A stretch of DNA of 64,000 bases, taken from the NCBI RefSeq assembly GCF_001051995.2, contig NZ_CP014646.1, positions 372,001 to 436,000 of the forward strand. Reading direction: 5' to 3'. Both the position numbers and the translations under genes were made by a program. The notes beneath the pieces are model-generated. The model searched no databases. It was not told the origin of the DNA and worked only from the letters and a program-made list of their open reading frames with translations. This document shows, one piece after another, positions 1 through 8,964 of this stretch. The DNA comes from Thauera humireducens (lineage in GTDB: Bacteria > Pseudomonadota > Gammaproteobacteria > Burkholderiales > Rhodocyclaceae). Every line of letters begins with the position of its first letter. The stretch's first letter is position 1.

Positions 1-1528
1 CTGACTCGAGCACGGCAGCGGCGAGATCCTGTGGCGGCTGCCGTCTGGCTTCGAGCGCGCCGTGCGCGCCCAGCGAGTGTTGCTGGGCGGCCTCACTGAA
101 GTTGCCGATGAAAAGGCGCTCGACCTCGATCATGCCGTTTTGTGGCGCGAGGATCACGCCGCGCTCGAGCACGTTCTCGAGTTCGCGCACATTGCCGGGC
201 CAGGTGTGGAGCTTCAGCGCGTGCATGGCCTTGTCGCTGATGCCGGCGATGCGCTTGCCATGCAGGGTCTCGAAGCGGCGGACCATGGCATCGACCAGGG
301 CCGGGATGTCGCCCGTTCGCTCGCGCAGCGGTGGGATCGTCACCGGATAGACGTTGAGGCGGTAGAACAGGTCGCGGCGGAAGGTGCCGGCATGGACGGC
401 CTTCTGCAAGTCGACGTTGGTCGCGGCGACTAGCCGTACATTGACCTTGCGCGTGCGCTCGTCGCCGAGCCGTTCGATTTCCCCTTCCTGCAATACGCGC
501 AGCAGCTTGGCCTGGGCCGGTAGAGGCAATTCGCCGACTTCGTCGAGGAACAGCGTGCCGCCGTGCGCGCGCTCGAACTTGCCCGCACGTGAGGCGTGGG
601 CGCCGGTGAAGGCGCCGCGCTCGACCCCGAACAGCTCGGATTCGATCAGCTCGTCGGGCAGGGCGGCGCAGTTGACCGCGACGAAGGGCTCGTCCTTGCG
701 CGGGCTCATCTCATGCAGGGTGCGTGCGAAGCGCTCCTTGCCGACGCCGGTTTCGCCGAGCAGCAGTACCGAGACGTTGGTTGACGCGGCACGGCTGATC
801 AGGTCGTAGGCGTGGAGGAAGGCCGCGGAGTTGCCGATGAGGTCGGCGGTCCGGCGCGGGCAGGCGATCGTGTGGCGCATGGCCTCGATCTCGTCGCGCA
901 GCTCGAGCAGGCGGCCGACGATCGAGTCGGCCTCGAAGTACGGCCGCAGCTCGTCCGCGTCGGGCCACGCCTCGGCGGGTTTGCCGACGATGCGGCAGTG
1001 CTCGCACCCCGTCGCCGCACACTCGACTTCCTTGAACAGGATGAAGCGTCCCATGAAGGCGCTGGTGTAGCCCGAGGCATAGCCGATCATCATCCAGCAC
1101 ACCGGGTGGTCCACTTCACCAAAAGCCTGCACGTGCGCCTCGGCTTCCCAGGCGTTGTACCACAGGAACTCGCCGTAAAAGCCGTTGCCTGCGCCGCCAA
1201 ACTCGAGCCGTACCGGCTCGACCCGCGCACAGCCCTCGAGCATGTGCAGTTGTGGCCCGACCACGAAGGCGTCTGCGGGTTCGCTGGTGCCGCGCGTCTT
1301 GCGCGCCAGTTCGGCGTCGCGCATGCCGGAGGCGAAGCCCATGCGCGTGAGGATGCGGCGTGCCTGTTGCTGGCCCACCGAAGCGATCAGTTCCTTGCGC
1401 AGTTCGGACATGGCGCCGGCATGCAGGAGCAGCATGCGGTGCTCTCCCAGCCAGATGTGCCCGTCTTCCGCAGCGAACCGGAGCAGGCTGCGGAGATCTG
1501 CGCTCTCCGGGTAATGGATAGTGGCCAA
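1..1528 (-). CDS. dmpR: DmpR/XylR-type sigma54-dependent phenol-responsive activator (3' end cut by window edge)
   Basis: This NtrC-class activator would sense phenolics and switch on the sigma54 promoters beside it. Read on the minus strand, about 509 codons are in the window. The N-terminal XylR_N/V4R sensor region (roughly residues 10-205) contains the family stretch IWLGEHRM and later [12 protein letters not shown]. The AAA+ domain has Walker A GETGVGK (258-264), the sigma54-contact loop GAFTGA (305-310) and a Walker B with LFLDE. The C-terminal Fis-type helix-turn-helix lies outside the window. I chose a TTG start because GGAGGAG sits a few bases upstream, and the N-terminus then matches the family length; no ATG fits as well. 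The gene is divergent from the ferredoxin and hydroxylase genes, as expected for a local regulator. A 7-bp inverted repeat (1575-1581/1591-1597) lies in its upstream region. Confidence 0.93.
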   Translation of the reverse strand, partial: MATIHYPESADLRSLLRFAAEDGHIWLGEHRMLLLHAGAMSELRKELIASVGQQQARRILTRMGFASGMRDAELARKTRGTSEPADAFVVGPQLHMLEGCARVEPVRLEFGGAGNGFYGEFLWYNAWEAEAHVQAFGEVDHPVCWMMIGYASGYTSAFMGRFILFKEVECAATGCEHCRIVGKPAEAWPDADELRPYFEADSIVGRLLELRDEIEAMRHTIACPRRTADLIGNSAAFLHAYDLISRAASTNVSVLLLGETGVGKERFARTLHEMSPRKDEPFVAVNCAALPDELIESELFGVERGAFTGAHASRAGKFERAHGGTLFLDEVGELPLPAQAKLLRVLQEGEIERLGDERTRKVNVRLVAATNVDLQKAVHAGTFRRDLFYRLNVYPVTIPPLRERTGDIPALVDAMVRRFETLHGKRIAGISDKAMHALKLHTWPGNVRELENVLERGVILAPQNGMIEVERLFIGNFSEAAQQHSLGAHGALEARRQPPQDLAAAVLES

Positions 1529-1686
1529 GGGTCTCCTCCAGGTCAGGTCGCTCCGCTCTGCGGCGGGTCGTTCCCCGGACACCTCGGCGTTGTCCGGACT
1601 GAGGCCGAAGCTTAACCGAGGCGGCTCCTGTTTAGGGAGCGGGGACTTCTGGCGATGATAGTAAGAATCTCGAGATAAATAAACGA

Positions 1687-1703
1687 TTGGCACGATTCTT
1701 GTA
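1687..1703 (+). promoter_or_regulatory. Candidate sigma54 (-24/-12) promoter before the ferredoxin gene
   Basis: TTGGCACG-N4-TTGTA matches the sigma54 consensus, with the invariant GG and the -12 G correctly spaced (10 bp between the GG and GT pairs). The -12 element is GT rather than the usual GC. It lies about 100 bp before the ferredoxin start. I found no clear XylR/DmpR-type dyad just upstream of it; the nearest recognisable pair is at 2228-2273, downstream. Confidence 0.75.
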
Positions 1704-1803
1704 ACGGTGCGCCACATCGCCGGTATGCGCGACCAATTGCTGATCGCGTACAGGCGTAGTGATACGCACGACGACAGGCACATCGAGAGAGGAGGCCGTA
1801 AGG

Positions 1804-2124
1804 ATGGGGCAGAGATTCGCGGTGACGATCGAGGACAGTGGAGAACGGGTTTCATGCGCCGAGCAGGACAGCGTGCTGCACGCGATGGAGGCCCTTGGCC
1901 GCAAGGGGATTCCGGTCGGTTGTCGCGGGGGCGGTTGCGGTGTCTGCAAGGTGAGGATTACCGGCGGCGCATACCACACGCGGAAGATGAGCCGTGCCTG
2001 CGTGTCCGAAGCGGAAGAGGCGGACGGGGTGGTGCTGGCATGCAAGCTGTTCCCCGACAGCGACCTGAGCCTGAAGGTGGTGGGGAAGATGGCGAAGGCG
2101 GTCTGTGCGGAGGGGCATAACTGA
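1804..2124 (+). CDS. dmpQ: XylT/DmpQ-like [2Fe-2S] ferredoxin
   Basis: A 106-residue plant-type ferredoxin with cysteines C40, C45, C48 and C80 in the CX4CX2C...C arrangement and a GGGCGVC core. Members of this family (XylT, DmpQ, PhhQ) reduce the oxidised active-site iron of catechol 2,3-dioxygenase and so reactivate it; that role is known of the family and inferred here. The start follows GGAGG about 9 bases upstream. In Pseudomonas CF600 dmpQ lies between dmpP and dmpB, but here it is the first gene, has its own sigma54-like promoter, and is separated from dmpK by a 293-bp regulatory region. It is therefore probably made from a separate or partly separate transcript. Confidence 0.88.
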   Translation: MGQRFAVTIEDSGERVSCAEQDSVLHAMEALGRKGIPVGCRGGGCGVCKVRITGGAYHTRKMSRACVSEAEEADGVVLACKLFPDSDLSLKVVGKMAKAVCAEGHN

Positions 2125-2227
2125 ACCGTAGATCGGACAACCTGGCAGGGTGCCGAACGGGTCGGCGGACGCAGGTCCCCGGCCCGTTCTGCTTTCGGGC
2201 TCCGGTTGTGCAGAGCAATAAAGTAAG

Positions 2228-2273
2228 TGAATCAAATAATCAACGAAATCCATGAATGGATCATTTGATCAAA
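2228..2273 (+). promoter_or_regulatory. Paired upstream activator sites for the DmpR/XylR-type regulator
   Basis: Two imperfect dyads are visible, TGAATCAAATAATCAA (2228-2243) and TGGATCATTTGATCAAA (2257-2273). They resemble the TTGATCAAT-type UAS of XylR/DmpR. Their centres are about 29 bp apart (near three helical turns), and the downstream site is about 100 bp upstream of the -12 element at 2349-2365. This is the classic Po-like arrangement. The surrounding stretch is AT-rich compared with the rest of the window, which would suit DNA bending. The intervening bases 2274-2348 show no other clear element. Confidence 0.75.
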
Positions 2274-2348
2274 CCATGCGCCTGCCTGGTGTGGCGGTCA
2301 AATCTCGATAATTCGGATAAATAGCGCCAATACGAGGATTGGCTGAGA

Positions 2349-2365
2349 TTGGCACGGAAGTTGTT
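2349..2365 (+). promoter_or_regulatory. Sigma54 (-24/-12) promoter of the phenol hydroxylase operon (Po-like)
   Basis: TTGGCACGG-N3-TTGTT fits the -24/-12 consensus with correct spacing. It lies about 50 bp before dmpK and downstream of the paired activator dyads. As in the first promoter, the -12 dinucleotide is GT rather than GC, so the two look like copies of one design. Confidence 0.85.
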
Positions 2366-2417
2366 AATACCCTCCCCATAGCAAGCCCGTGTTGATCAAA
2401 CCGAAGGAGTGTGGGGG

Positions 2418-2681
2418 ATGAAGCGTACAGAGCCCGAAATCGACCTCAGCCGCAAGTTCGTGCGCCTGATCGAGCGTCGGCCCGACGGTTTCGTGGAATT
2501 CGAGTTCGCGATCGGAGATCCCGAGCTCTACGCCGAGATGCTGCTCCCGGCGGAGGCTTATGCCGCGTTCTGCGAGGTCAACAGCGTGACCTTCCTCGAG
2601 CCCCGTGAAGAGGGCGGCGCGGGCGAGACGGAGGATTGGAACTGGAACCTGCATCAAGCCACGCACCAGCGGTTCCGCTGA
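2418..2681 (+). CDS. dmpK: Phenol hydroxylase assembly protein DmpK
   Basis: An 87-residue protein in the first position of the hydroxylase operon, the usual place of DmpK (about 90 residues). It is acidic and contains the family-like segment FVRLIERRPDGFVEFEF. In the family DmpK is not needed for catalysis but helps convert the apo-oxygenase to the active iron-loaded form. The ATG at 2418 follows GGAGTGTGGGGG; an in-frame GTG at 2409 lies inside that ribosome-binding stretch and is less likely. The stop is 31 bp before dmpL. Confidence 0.9.
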   Translation: MKRTEPEIDLSRKFVRLIERRPDGFVEFEFAIGDPELYAEMLLPAEAYAAFCEVNSVTFLEPREEGGAGETEDWNWNLHQATHQRFR

Positions 2682-2712
2682 GCGTGACCCACAAGCACAA
2701 GGAGGAGAATCC

Positions 2713-3708
2713 ATGCAGATCGATTTGCGCACCGTCACCATCAAGCCGCTGCGGCATACGTTCGACAACATCGCCCGGCGCATCGGGGGCGACAAGCCGG
2801 CGTCGCGGTACCAGGAAGGCACGCTGGACATGCAGCAGACGGCCAACTTCCATTACCGGCCGACCTGGGACCCCGAGCACGACATCTACGATGCCTCGCG
2901 CACGGCCATCAGGATGGCCGACTGGTATGCCTTCAAGGATCCGCGCCAGTTCTACTACGGCGCCTACACCATGGCTCGCGCCAAGCAGCAGGACACCGCG
3001 GAGGCCAACTTCGACTTCGTCGAGAACCGCGGCCTCGCTGCGACCCTGCCCGAGTCGGTGCGCGATACCGTGCTGAAGCTGCTGCTGCCGCTGCGCCACG
3101 TGGCCTGGGGCTCGAACATGAACAACGCGAGCGTCTGTGCCTACAGCTACGGCACCGGCTTCTCGCAGCCGCACATCTACCAGGCGATGGACCAGCTCGG
3201 CATCGCCCAGTACCTGACCCGCGTCGGCCTGCTGCTCGGCGACGTCGAATCTCTGGACGAAGCCAAGCGCGCCTGGATGGAGGACGACACCTGGCAGGGC
3301 CTGCGTCGCTACGTCGAGGATTCCTTCGTGATCAAGGATCCGGTGGAGCTCTTCGTGGCGCAGAACGTCGCGCTCGATGGCCTGCTGTATCCGCTGGTGT
3401 ACGAAACCATCGTCGATGACGTGCTTTCGTCCCGGGGCGGCACCGCGGTGGCGATGCTCACCCAGTTCATGACCGACTGGTTCGCCGAGACCCGGAAATG
3501 GGTCGATGCCACGGTCAAGATCGCGGCGGCCGAGTCGCCCGAGAACAAGGAGGTCATGACCCGCTGGCTGAACCTGTGGCGTGATCGTTCGGCCTCGGCG
3601 CTGCTGCCGGTGGCCCGCATCGCCCTCGGCGATCGCGCGGACGAGGTCCTCGCCGAAGTCGTCCAGCAATTCAACGCACGCATGGCCAAGGCCGGCGTCG
3701 CCCTCTGA
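2713..3708 (+). CDS. dmpL: Phenol hydroxylase oxygenase beta subunit DmpL (P1)
   Basis: A 331-residue ferritin-like subunit of the bacterial multicomponent monooxygenase family. It pairs with DmpN and DmpO to form the (alpha-beta-gamma)2 hydroxylase but, as is normal for the beta subunit, lacks the two ExxH diiron motifs. Recognisable stretches include the N-terminal IDLRTVTIKPLRHTF and an internal QNVALDGLLYPLVYE. The start follows an AGGAGGAG ribosome-binding site. It sits between dmpK and dmpM with a short spacer, so it is translated from the operon transcript. Confidence 0.95.
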   Translation: MQIDLRTVTIKPLRHTFDNIARRIGGDKPASRYQEGTLDMQQTANFHYRPTWDPEHDIYDASRTAIRMADWYAFKDPRQFYYGAYTMARAKQQDTAEANFDFVENRGLAATLPESVRDTVLKLLLPLRHVAWGSNMNNASVCAYSYGTGFSQPHIYQAMDQLGIAQYLTRVGLLLGDVESLDEAKRAWMEDDTWQGLRRYVEDSFVIKDPVELFVAQNVALDGLLYPLVYETIVDDVLSSRGGTAVAMLTQFMTDWFAETRKWVDATVKIAAAESPENKEVMTRWLNLWRDRSASALLPVARIALGDRADEVLAEVVQQFNARMAKAGVAL

Positions 3709-3719
3709 GCGGAGCACCC

Positions 3720-3989
3720 ATGTCGACCGTATTCCTTGCATTGCAGACCAACGAAGACACCCGCCCGATCATCGAGGCGATCCTGCAGGACAACCCTTCG
3801 GCCGTCGTCGACGCGCAGCCCGCGATGGTGAAGATCAACGCCGACGGCCGCCTCGTGGTGCGTCGCGAGACGATCGAGGAGATCACCGGCCGCGCCTACG
3901 ACCTGCAGGAGTTGCAGGTCAACCTGATCACCATGTCGGGCAATCTCGATCAGACCGACGACGAGATCACCCTGTTCTGGAAATCCTGA
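3720..3989 (+). CDS. dmpM: Phenol hydroxylase regulatory (effector) protein DmpM (P2)
   Basis: An 89-residue cofactor-free effector protein of the MmoB/DmpM family. It binds the oxygenase, tunes the diiron site and is needed for full turnover. The match rests on length, position and the segments VFLALQTNEDTRPIIEAI near the N-terminus and DEITLFWKS at the very end. The start lies 11 bp after dmpL. Confidence 0.94.
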   Translation: MSTVFLALQTNEDTRPIIEAILQDNPSAVVDAQPAMVKINADGRLVVRRETIEEITGRAYDLQELQVNLITMSGNLDQTDDEITLFWKS

Positions 3990-4009
3990 GACCCCGAGGA
4001 GACAAGACG

Positions 4010-5563
4010 ATGGACATGCAAGTTGCCAAGAAGAAGCTCGGCCTGAAAGAGCGCTATGCGGTGATGACCCGGGGCCTCGACTGGACGCCGTCCTACCAGA
4101 AGATGGAGGACATCTACCCCTACATCGCCTACGAGGGGATCAAGATCCACGACTGGGACAAGTGGGAGGACCCCTTCCGCCTGACCATGGATGCCTACTG
4201 GAAATACCAGGCCGAGAAGGAGCGCAAGCTGTACGCGATCATCGACGCCTTCAACCAGAACAACGGCCACCTCGACGTCACCGACGCGCGCTACATCAAC
4301 ACCGTCAAGCTCTTCATCAGCGGCATCAGCCCGCTCGAGTACGTCGCCCACCGCGGCTTCGCCCATGCCGGCAGGGCTTTCCCCGGCCCCGGCCCGCGCG
4401 TCGCCTGCCTGATGCAGTCGCTCGACGAGATCCGCCATGCGCAGACGCAGGTGCACGCGATCTCGAACTACAACAAGTACTACAACGGCATGCACGACTT
4501 CCATCACATGCATGACCGCGTGTGGTTCCTGTCCGTGCCCAAGAGCTTCTTCGACGACGCCATTACTTCCGGGCCGTTCGAGTTCATGGTCTCGATCGGC
4601 TTTTCGTTCGAGTACGTGCTGACCAACCTGCTGTTCGTGCCCTTCGTCTCGGGCGCCGCCTACAACGGCGACATGGGCACGATGACCTTCGGCTTCTCGG
4701 CGCAGTCCGACGAAGCACGCCACATGACGCTGGGCCTCGAGGTGATCAAGTTCATCCTCGAGCAGGACCCCGCCAACGTGCCCATCGTGCAGCGCTGGAT
4801 CGACAAGTGGACCTGGCGCGGCTATCGCGTGCTGACCCTGGTGGCGATGATGATGGACTACATGCTGCCCAAGCGCACGATGAGCTGGAAGGAAGCCTGG
4901 GAGGTGTACTTCGAAGAGAACGGCGGCGCGCTGTTCAAGGACCTCGCCCGTTACGGCATCAAGATGCCCAAGTGTGCTGAGCAGATCGCGCTCGAGAAGG
5001 ACCACCTGTCGCACCAGGCCTGGCGCACCTTCTACAACTACGCCGCCGCCGCCAACTTCCACACCTGGATGCCGGACGAGGACGAGATGGCGTGGCTGTC
5101 GGCGAAGTACCCGGAGAGCTTCGACAAGCACTACCGTCCGCGCTACGAGTTCTGGCGCGAGCAGGCCGTCAAGGGCAACCGCTTCTACAACAAGACGCTG
5201 CCCATGCTGTGCCAGACCTGCCAGATCCCCATGCTGTTCACCGAGCCCGGCGACCCGACCAAGATCTGCTACCGCGAGGTCGACTACAAGGGCGACAAGT
5301 ACCACTTCTGCTCGGATCACTGCAAAGCGATCTTCGAGCACGAGCCGGAGAAGTACGTCCAGGCCTGGCTGCCGGTGCACCAGATCTACCAGGGCAACTG
5401 CTTCCCCGAGGGCACCGACCCGACGGTCGAGGGCTTCGACGCGCTTGGCGCGGTGCTCAAGTACTACAACCTCGAGCATGGTCGCGACAACCTCGACTTC
5501 GACATCTCGGAAGACAAGAAGAACTTCGCCGAATGGCGCGGCCAGGCGACGAAGAACATCTGA
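4010..5563 (+). CDS. dmpN: Phenol hydroxylase oxygenase alpha subunit DmpN (P3), diiron catalytic subunit
   Basis: This 517-residue subunit carries the diiron centre that converts phenol to catechol. The carboxylate/histidine ligands are all present: E110, E140xxH143 (in LDEIRHAQ), E201, and E235xxH238 (in DEARHMT). Near the C-terminus a YHS-type cysteine cluster (CQTC ... FCSDHC) is visible, a normal feature of this subunit group. Length equals that of DmpN of Pseudomonas CF600. The ATG at 4010 follows GAGGAGAC, 20 bp after dmpM. It is the most diagnostic gene of the island. Confidence 0.97.
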   Translation: MDMQVAKKKLGLKERYAVMTRGLDWTPSYQKMEDIYPYIAYEGIKIHDWDKWEDPFRLTMDAYWKYQAEKERKLYAIIDAFNQNNGHLDVTDARYINTVKLFISGISPLEYVAHRGFAHAGRAFPGPGPRVACLMQSLDEIRHAQTQVHAISNYNKYYNGMHDFHHMHDRVWFLSVPKSFFDDAITSGPFEFMVSIGFSFEYVLTNLLFVPFVSGAAYNGDMGTMTFGFSAQSDEARHMTLGLEVIKFILEQDPANVPIVQRWIDKWTWRGYRVLTLVAMMMDYMLPKRTMSWKEAWEVYFEENGGALFKDLARYGIKMPKCAEQIALEKDHLSHQAWRTFYNYAAAANFHTWMPDEDEMAWLSAKYPESFDKHYRPRYEFWREQAVKGNRFYNKTLPMLCQTCQIPMLFTEPGDPTKICYREVDYKGDKYHFCSDHCKAIFEHEPEKYVQAWLPVHQIYQGNCFPEGTDPTVEGFDALGAVLKYYNLEHGRDNLDFDISEDKKNFAEWRGQATKNI

Positions 5564-5599
5564 GCCCGCGACCGACGACAAGACATCAGGAGACATGAC

Positions 5600-5959
5600 A
5601 TGGCTGTAGTCGCCATTTCCAAGTACGACTTCGCGCCCGCCGACACCAGGGACAAGTTCCACGGCGCGCAACTGCTCTACATCGGCTGGGAAGACCATCT
5701 GCTGTTCTGCGCCCCGTTCTGCTTCCCCTTTCCGCCGACGATGCGTTTCGGCGACGTGGTTGCCGGACCGATGAAGGCCGCCTTCGGTTACCACCCGGAC
5801 TTTGCCCGGATCGACTGGGCGAAGGTCGAGTGGCTGAAGTCCGGCAAGCCGTTCGCGCCCGACTTCGACAAGTCGCTCGCCGACAACGGCCTCGGGCACA
5901 AGGACGTAATCCGCTTCCGCACGCCGGGCCTGACCGGCATCAAGGGTTCGTGCAGCTGA
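5600..5959 (+). CDS. dmpO: Phenol hydroxylase oxygenase gamma subunit DmpO (P4)
   Basis: A 119-residue small subunit of the hydroxylase, required for the assembled oxygenase. It keeps the family motif-rich middle (EDHLLFCAPFCFPFPPTMRF) and falls between dmpN and dmpP, the standard order. An AGGAGACATGAC stretch precedes the start; a second in-frame ATG two codons upstream is possible but lies closer to the ribosome-binding site. Confidence 0.94.
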   Translation: MAVVAISKYDFAPADTRDKFHGAQLLYIGWEDHLLFCAPFCFPFPPTMRFGDVVAGPMKAAFGYHPDFARIDWAKVEWLKSGKPFAPDFDKSLADNGLGHKDVIRFRTPGLTGIKGSCS

Positions 5960-6038
5960 CGCGGCGCAGGGATGGCGGCCCGCTGCGGCGGGTTGCCAAC
6001 CTCGCCCGGCGGAGAACGCAAAAGAACGGAAACGCATC

Positions 6039-7094
6039 ATGAGCTACGAACTGACCATTGAGCCGATCGGCCAGACCATCGAAGTGGAGGAGGGCCAGAC
6101 CATCCTCGACGCCGCCCTGCGCGCGGGCGTCTGGCTGCCCCATGCCTGTTGCCACGGCCTGTGCGCCACCTGCAAGGTGCAGGTGATCGACGGCGAGGTC
6201 GACCACGGCGAGGCGTCCAGCTTCGCGCTGATGGACTTCGAGCGCGACGAGGGCAAGACGCTGGCCTGCTGTGCGCGCCTCGAGTCCGACGTGACGATCG
6301 AGGCAGAGATCGAGGAGGAGGCGGACGCGGAGTCGATTCCGGTGCGCGACTTCCCCGGCACCGTGACCCGCATCGAGGCGCTGACACCGACGATCAAGGC
6401 GGTGTTCATCGAGACCGACGAGCCGATGCACTTCCAGGCCGGCCAGTACATCAACTTCTTCCTCGAAGGCGGGGAGTACAGCCGGGCCTTCTCGCTGGCG
6501 AATCCGCCTTCGACCGGACGCGAGGTGGAGCTCAACATCCGCATCGTGCCCGGCGGGCGGGGCACCACCTGGATCCACGAGCAGCTCAAGGCCGGCGAAC
6601 GCGTACGCCTGTCCGGCCCCTATGGTCGCTTCTTCGTGCGCAAGTCGGCGCCCGAAGCGCTGCTGTTCATGGCCGGCGGCTCCGGGCTGTCGAGCCCGCG
6701 CTCGATGATCCTCGACCTGCTCGAAGCCGGCGACACGCGACCGATGACCTTGGTGTACGGTCAGCGCAACCGGGGCGAGCTGTATTACCACGACGCGTTC
6801 CTCGCGCTCGCCGCGAAGTACCCGAACTTCAGCTACGTCCCGGCCCTGTCCGACGAGCCGGCCGACTCCGGCTGGGACGGCTTCCGCGGCTATGTCCACG
6901 ACGCGGCGACGGCGCACTTCGACAATGACTTCCGCGGACACAAGGCCTACCTGTGCGGCCCGCCGCTGATGATCGACGCCTGCATCACCGCGCTGATGCA
7001 CGGCCGCCTGTTCGAGCGGGACATCTTCATGGAGAAGTTCTTCTCCGCGGCCGATGTCCAGCAGGTCCGCAGCCCCCTGTTCAAGCGCATCTAG
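6039..7094 (+). CDS. dmpP: Phenol hydroxylase reductase DmpP (P5), FAD/[2Fe-2S]
   Basis: A 351-residue reductase that moves electrons from NADH through FAD and a [2Fe-2S] centre to the diiron oxygenase. Domain order is an N-terminal plant-type ferredoxin (C37, C42, C45, C77), then a ferredoxin-reductase-like FAD domain with the RAFS motif (149-152), then an NAD-binding domain with GGSGLSS and a YLCGPP segment near the end. A GC-rich inverted repeat (7103-7109/7125-7131) follows in the spacer before dmpB; it has no T-run, so it may modulate rather than end transcription. Confidence 0.96.
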   Translation: MSYELTIEPIGQTIEVEEGQTILDAALRAGVWLPHACCHGLCATCKVQVIDGEVDHGEASSFALMDFERDEGKTLACCARLESDVTIEAEIEEEADAESIPVRDFPGTVTRIEALTPTIKAVFIETDEPMHFQAGQYINFFLEGGEYSRAFSLANPPSTGREVELNIRIVPGGRGTTWIHEQLKAGERVRLSGPYGRFFVRKSAPEALLFMAGGSGLSSPRSMILDLLEAGDTRPMTLVYGQRNRGELYYHDAFLALAAKYPNFSYVPALSDEPADSGWDGFRGYVHDAATAHFDNDFRGHKAYLCGPPLMIDACITALMHGRLFERDIFMEKFFSAADVQQVRSPLFKRI

Positions 7095-7198
7095 TGTTCT
7101 CTGGCCGGCGGCGCCTGCCCGGCTGCCGGCCTGTGTCGTGACGATTTCAAACCGCCGCGGGAATCCACCCCGGCAATCAATATGGAGAGGAGACAATC

Positions 7199-8128
7199 AT
7201 GGCAATGACTGGTGTTCTGCGTCCGGGCCACGCCCAGATCCGCGTGCTCGACATCGAGGAAGGGGTCAAACACTACGGCAAGGTGCTCGGCCTGATCGAG
7301 ACCGGCCGCGACAGCCAGGGCCGCGTGTACTTCAAGGCCTGGGACGAGCGCGACCACCACAGCGTGATCCTGCGCGAGGCCGACAGCGCCGGCATCGACT
7401 TCTTCGGTTTCAAGGTGTCGGACCAGGCCACGCTCGACAAGCTTGACCGCGACCTGCAGGCCTACGGCGTGAAGACCGAGCGCATTCCGGCCGGCGAGCT
7501 GCTCGAGACCGGCGAGCGCGTGCGCTTCGAGGTGCCTTCCGGCCACCTGATCGAGCTGTACTGGGAGAAGAGCGACTACGGCAACGACGACACCTACACC
7601 AATCCGCCGCCCTGGACCGACGACGCCGAGCGTGGCATCGCTCCGATCCGCCTCGACCATTGCCTGCTCTACGGTCCCGACATCGAGAAGGTGCAGGACA
7701 TCTTCGTGAACGTGCTCGGCTTCTACCTCGTCGAGCACGTGATCATGGAAGACGGCAAGACCGATCTGGCGATCTGGCTGTCGTGCTCGATCAAGGCGCA
7801 CGACATCGCCTTCGTCCGCCATCCCGAGCCGGGCAAGCTGCACCACGTCTCCTTCCTGCTCGAAAGCTGGGAGAAGGTGCTGCGGGCGGCCGACATCATG
7901 TCGATGAACCGGGTGTCGATCGACATCGGTCCGACCCGCCACGGCATTACGCGCGGCACCACGATCTACGCCTTCGACCCGTCGGGCAACCGCTTCGAAA
8001 CCTTCTGCGGCGGTTATCAGTGCTACCCGGACTGGAAGCCGATCCGCTGGACCTGGGACGAGGTCGGTGCGGGCATCTTCTACCACGACCGCAAGCTCAA
8101 CGAGCGCTTCCTGACCGTGGTGTCGTAA
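7199..8128 (+). CDS. dmpB: Catechol 2,3-dioxygenase (extradiol, type I)
   Basis: A 309-residue two-domain extradiol dioxygenase of the XylE/DmpB class that opens catechol to 2-hydroxymuconic semialdehyde. Iron ligands correspond to H154, H216 and E267; the acid-base histidines H201 and H248 and Y257 are also present at positions that align with XylE H199, H246 and Y255. The start follows GGAGAGGAG. It is the last gene of the hydroxylase operon and ends in a hairpin shared with the convergent GntR gene. The ferredoxin at 1804 is its expected reactivation partner. Confidence 0.97.
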   Translation: MAMTGVLRPGHAQIRVLDIEEGVKHYGKVLGLIETGRDSQGRVYFKAWDERDHHSVILREADSAGIDFFGFKVSDQATLDKLDRDLQAYGVKTERIPAGELLETGERVRFEVPSGHLIELYWEKSDYGNDDTYTNPPPWTDDAERGIAPIRLDHCLLYGPDIEKVQDIFVNVLGFYLVEHVIMEDGKTDLAIWLSCSIKAHDIAFVRHPEPGKLHHVSFLLESWEKVLRAADIMSMNRVSIDIGPTRHGITRGTTIYAFDPSGNRFETFCGGYQCYPDWKPIRWTWDEVGAGIFYHDRKLNERFLTVVS

Positions 8129-8136
8129 GCGGCAGC

Positions 8137-8163
8137 GGCCACGGCAGCCTCGCTGCCGTGGCC
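8137..8163. terminator. Perfect 12-bp hairpin between convergent genes
   Basis: GGCCACGGCAGC (8137-8148) and its exact complement (8152-8163) are separated by a 3-base loop. It sits between the convergent stops of dmpB and the GntR gene, so it could end transcription from both sides. There is no clear T-run, so an intrinsic terminator is likely but not certain. Confidence 0.65.
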
Positions 8164-8168
8164 GGGTC

Positions 8169-8924
8169 TCAGTGCTTGCCCTTGCCGGTGAAGAAGTCTG
8201 CCGGCATGCGCCTGACGGCATCCAGGGTGCGCAGGATGTGCTCGGTCAGGATGGAGGTGGCGCGGGTCGCATCGCGTGCCAGCGTTGCCTCGAACAAGGC
8301 CTGGTGCTCGGCATGGATGTCGCGGGCGATGGGCTGTCGGAACAGGCTGATGCGGCGATACCGCTCGGACTGCTGGTAGAGGATGTGCTGGAAATGACGG
8401 ATCCAGCGCGAGCCGGAGGCGGAGATGAGGGCTTCATGGAAGGCGCGGTTGCGGACCTCCCATTCCTGCGTGGTGCCGACGTCGTGATCGGCCAGGCGCT
8501 GCTCGGCACGCGACAGGCGGTGGAAGGCGGCGACGATCGCGGCTTCCCATTCCTCGCCACCCGAGGCGATCGATTGCCTGAGCGCTTCGGTCTCGAGCAG
8601 TACGCGGGTGCGGGTGATGTCCTCGAAGTCGGCGATCGAGATCGGTGCGACACGGAAGCCACGCTGGCCCTGCGCGACGACCAGGGCGTCGGTCACCAGC
8701 AGCAGCAGCGCCTCGCGCAGCGTGCCGGCGCCGACGTCGTAGCGGTCCTTGAGGTGCTCGACGCGCAGCTTCTCGCCCGGTGCATGCACGCCCTCGATGA
8801 TGTCGCGGCGCAGACGCTGATAGGCGCCTTCGACCAGGGTCTTGGGTTCCAGGGCTTCCGGGGCTTGGGTGAGGGCGTTTTCGCTCATGGCCGCGAGGGA
8901 TCTGAAGGAAGGTTTCGCTTGCAT
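8169..8924 (-). CDS. GntR-family (FCD-type) regulator within the meta-pathway locus
   Basis: A 251-residue repressor-type protein: an N-terminal winged helix-turn-helix (around residues 30-95, with DVGAGTLREAL) and a C-terminal all-helical FCD ligand domain with conserved acidic and His positions (RTRVLLETEALR, FHEALI, DIHAEHQAL). In Comamonas the GntR proteins AphS and PhcS repress phenol genes; by position this could do the same for one or both operons, which is inference. It is divergent from the HbpS-dmpC operon and convergent with dmpB. A second in-frame ATG (8888, residue 13) is an alternative start; neither has a good ribosome-binding site. Confidence 0.85.
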   Translation of the reverse strand: MQAKPSFRSLAAMSENALTQAPEALEPKTLVEGAYQRLRRDIIEGVHAPGEKLRVEHLKDRYDVGAGTLREALLLLVTDALVVAQGQRGFRVAPISIADFEDITRTRVLLETEALRQSIASGGEEWEAAIVAAFHRLSRAEQRLADHDVGTTQEWEVRNRAFHEALISASGSRWIRHFQHILYQQSERYRRISLFRQPIARDIHAEHQALFEATLARDATRATSILTEHILRTLDAVRRMPADFFTGKGKH

Positions 8925-8964
8925 TCTAGCTGACGCGAGGCACTGCTGTAGATTAATTAAAATA

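Noticed and set aside
1724..1746. A possible activator dyad around CAATTGCTGATC just downstream of the first sigma54 promoter.
   Set aside because: The match to the TTGATCAA-type site is poor and the position, downstream of the promoter, is atypical.
3950..6040. A long open frame (about 696 codons) on the minus strand opposite dmpN-dmpO.
   Set aside because: It is antisense to strongly recognisable genes, has Val/Arg/Leu/Gly/His-rich low-complexity composition and no ribosome-binding site. High GC often opens such frames.
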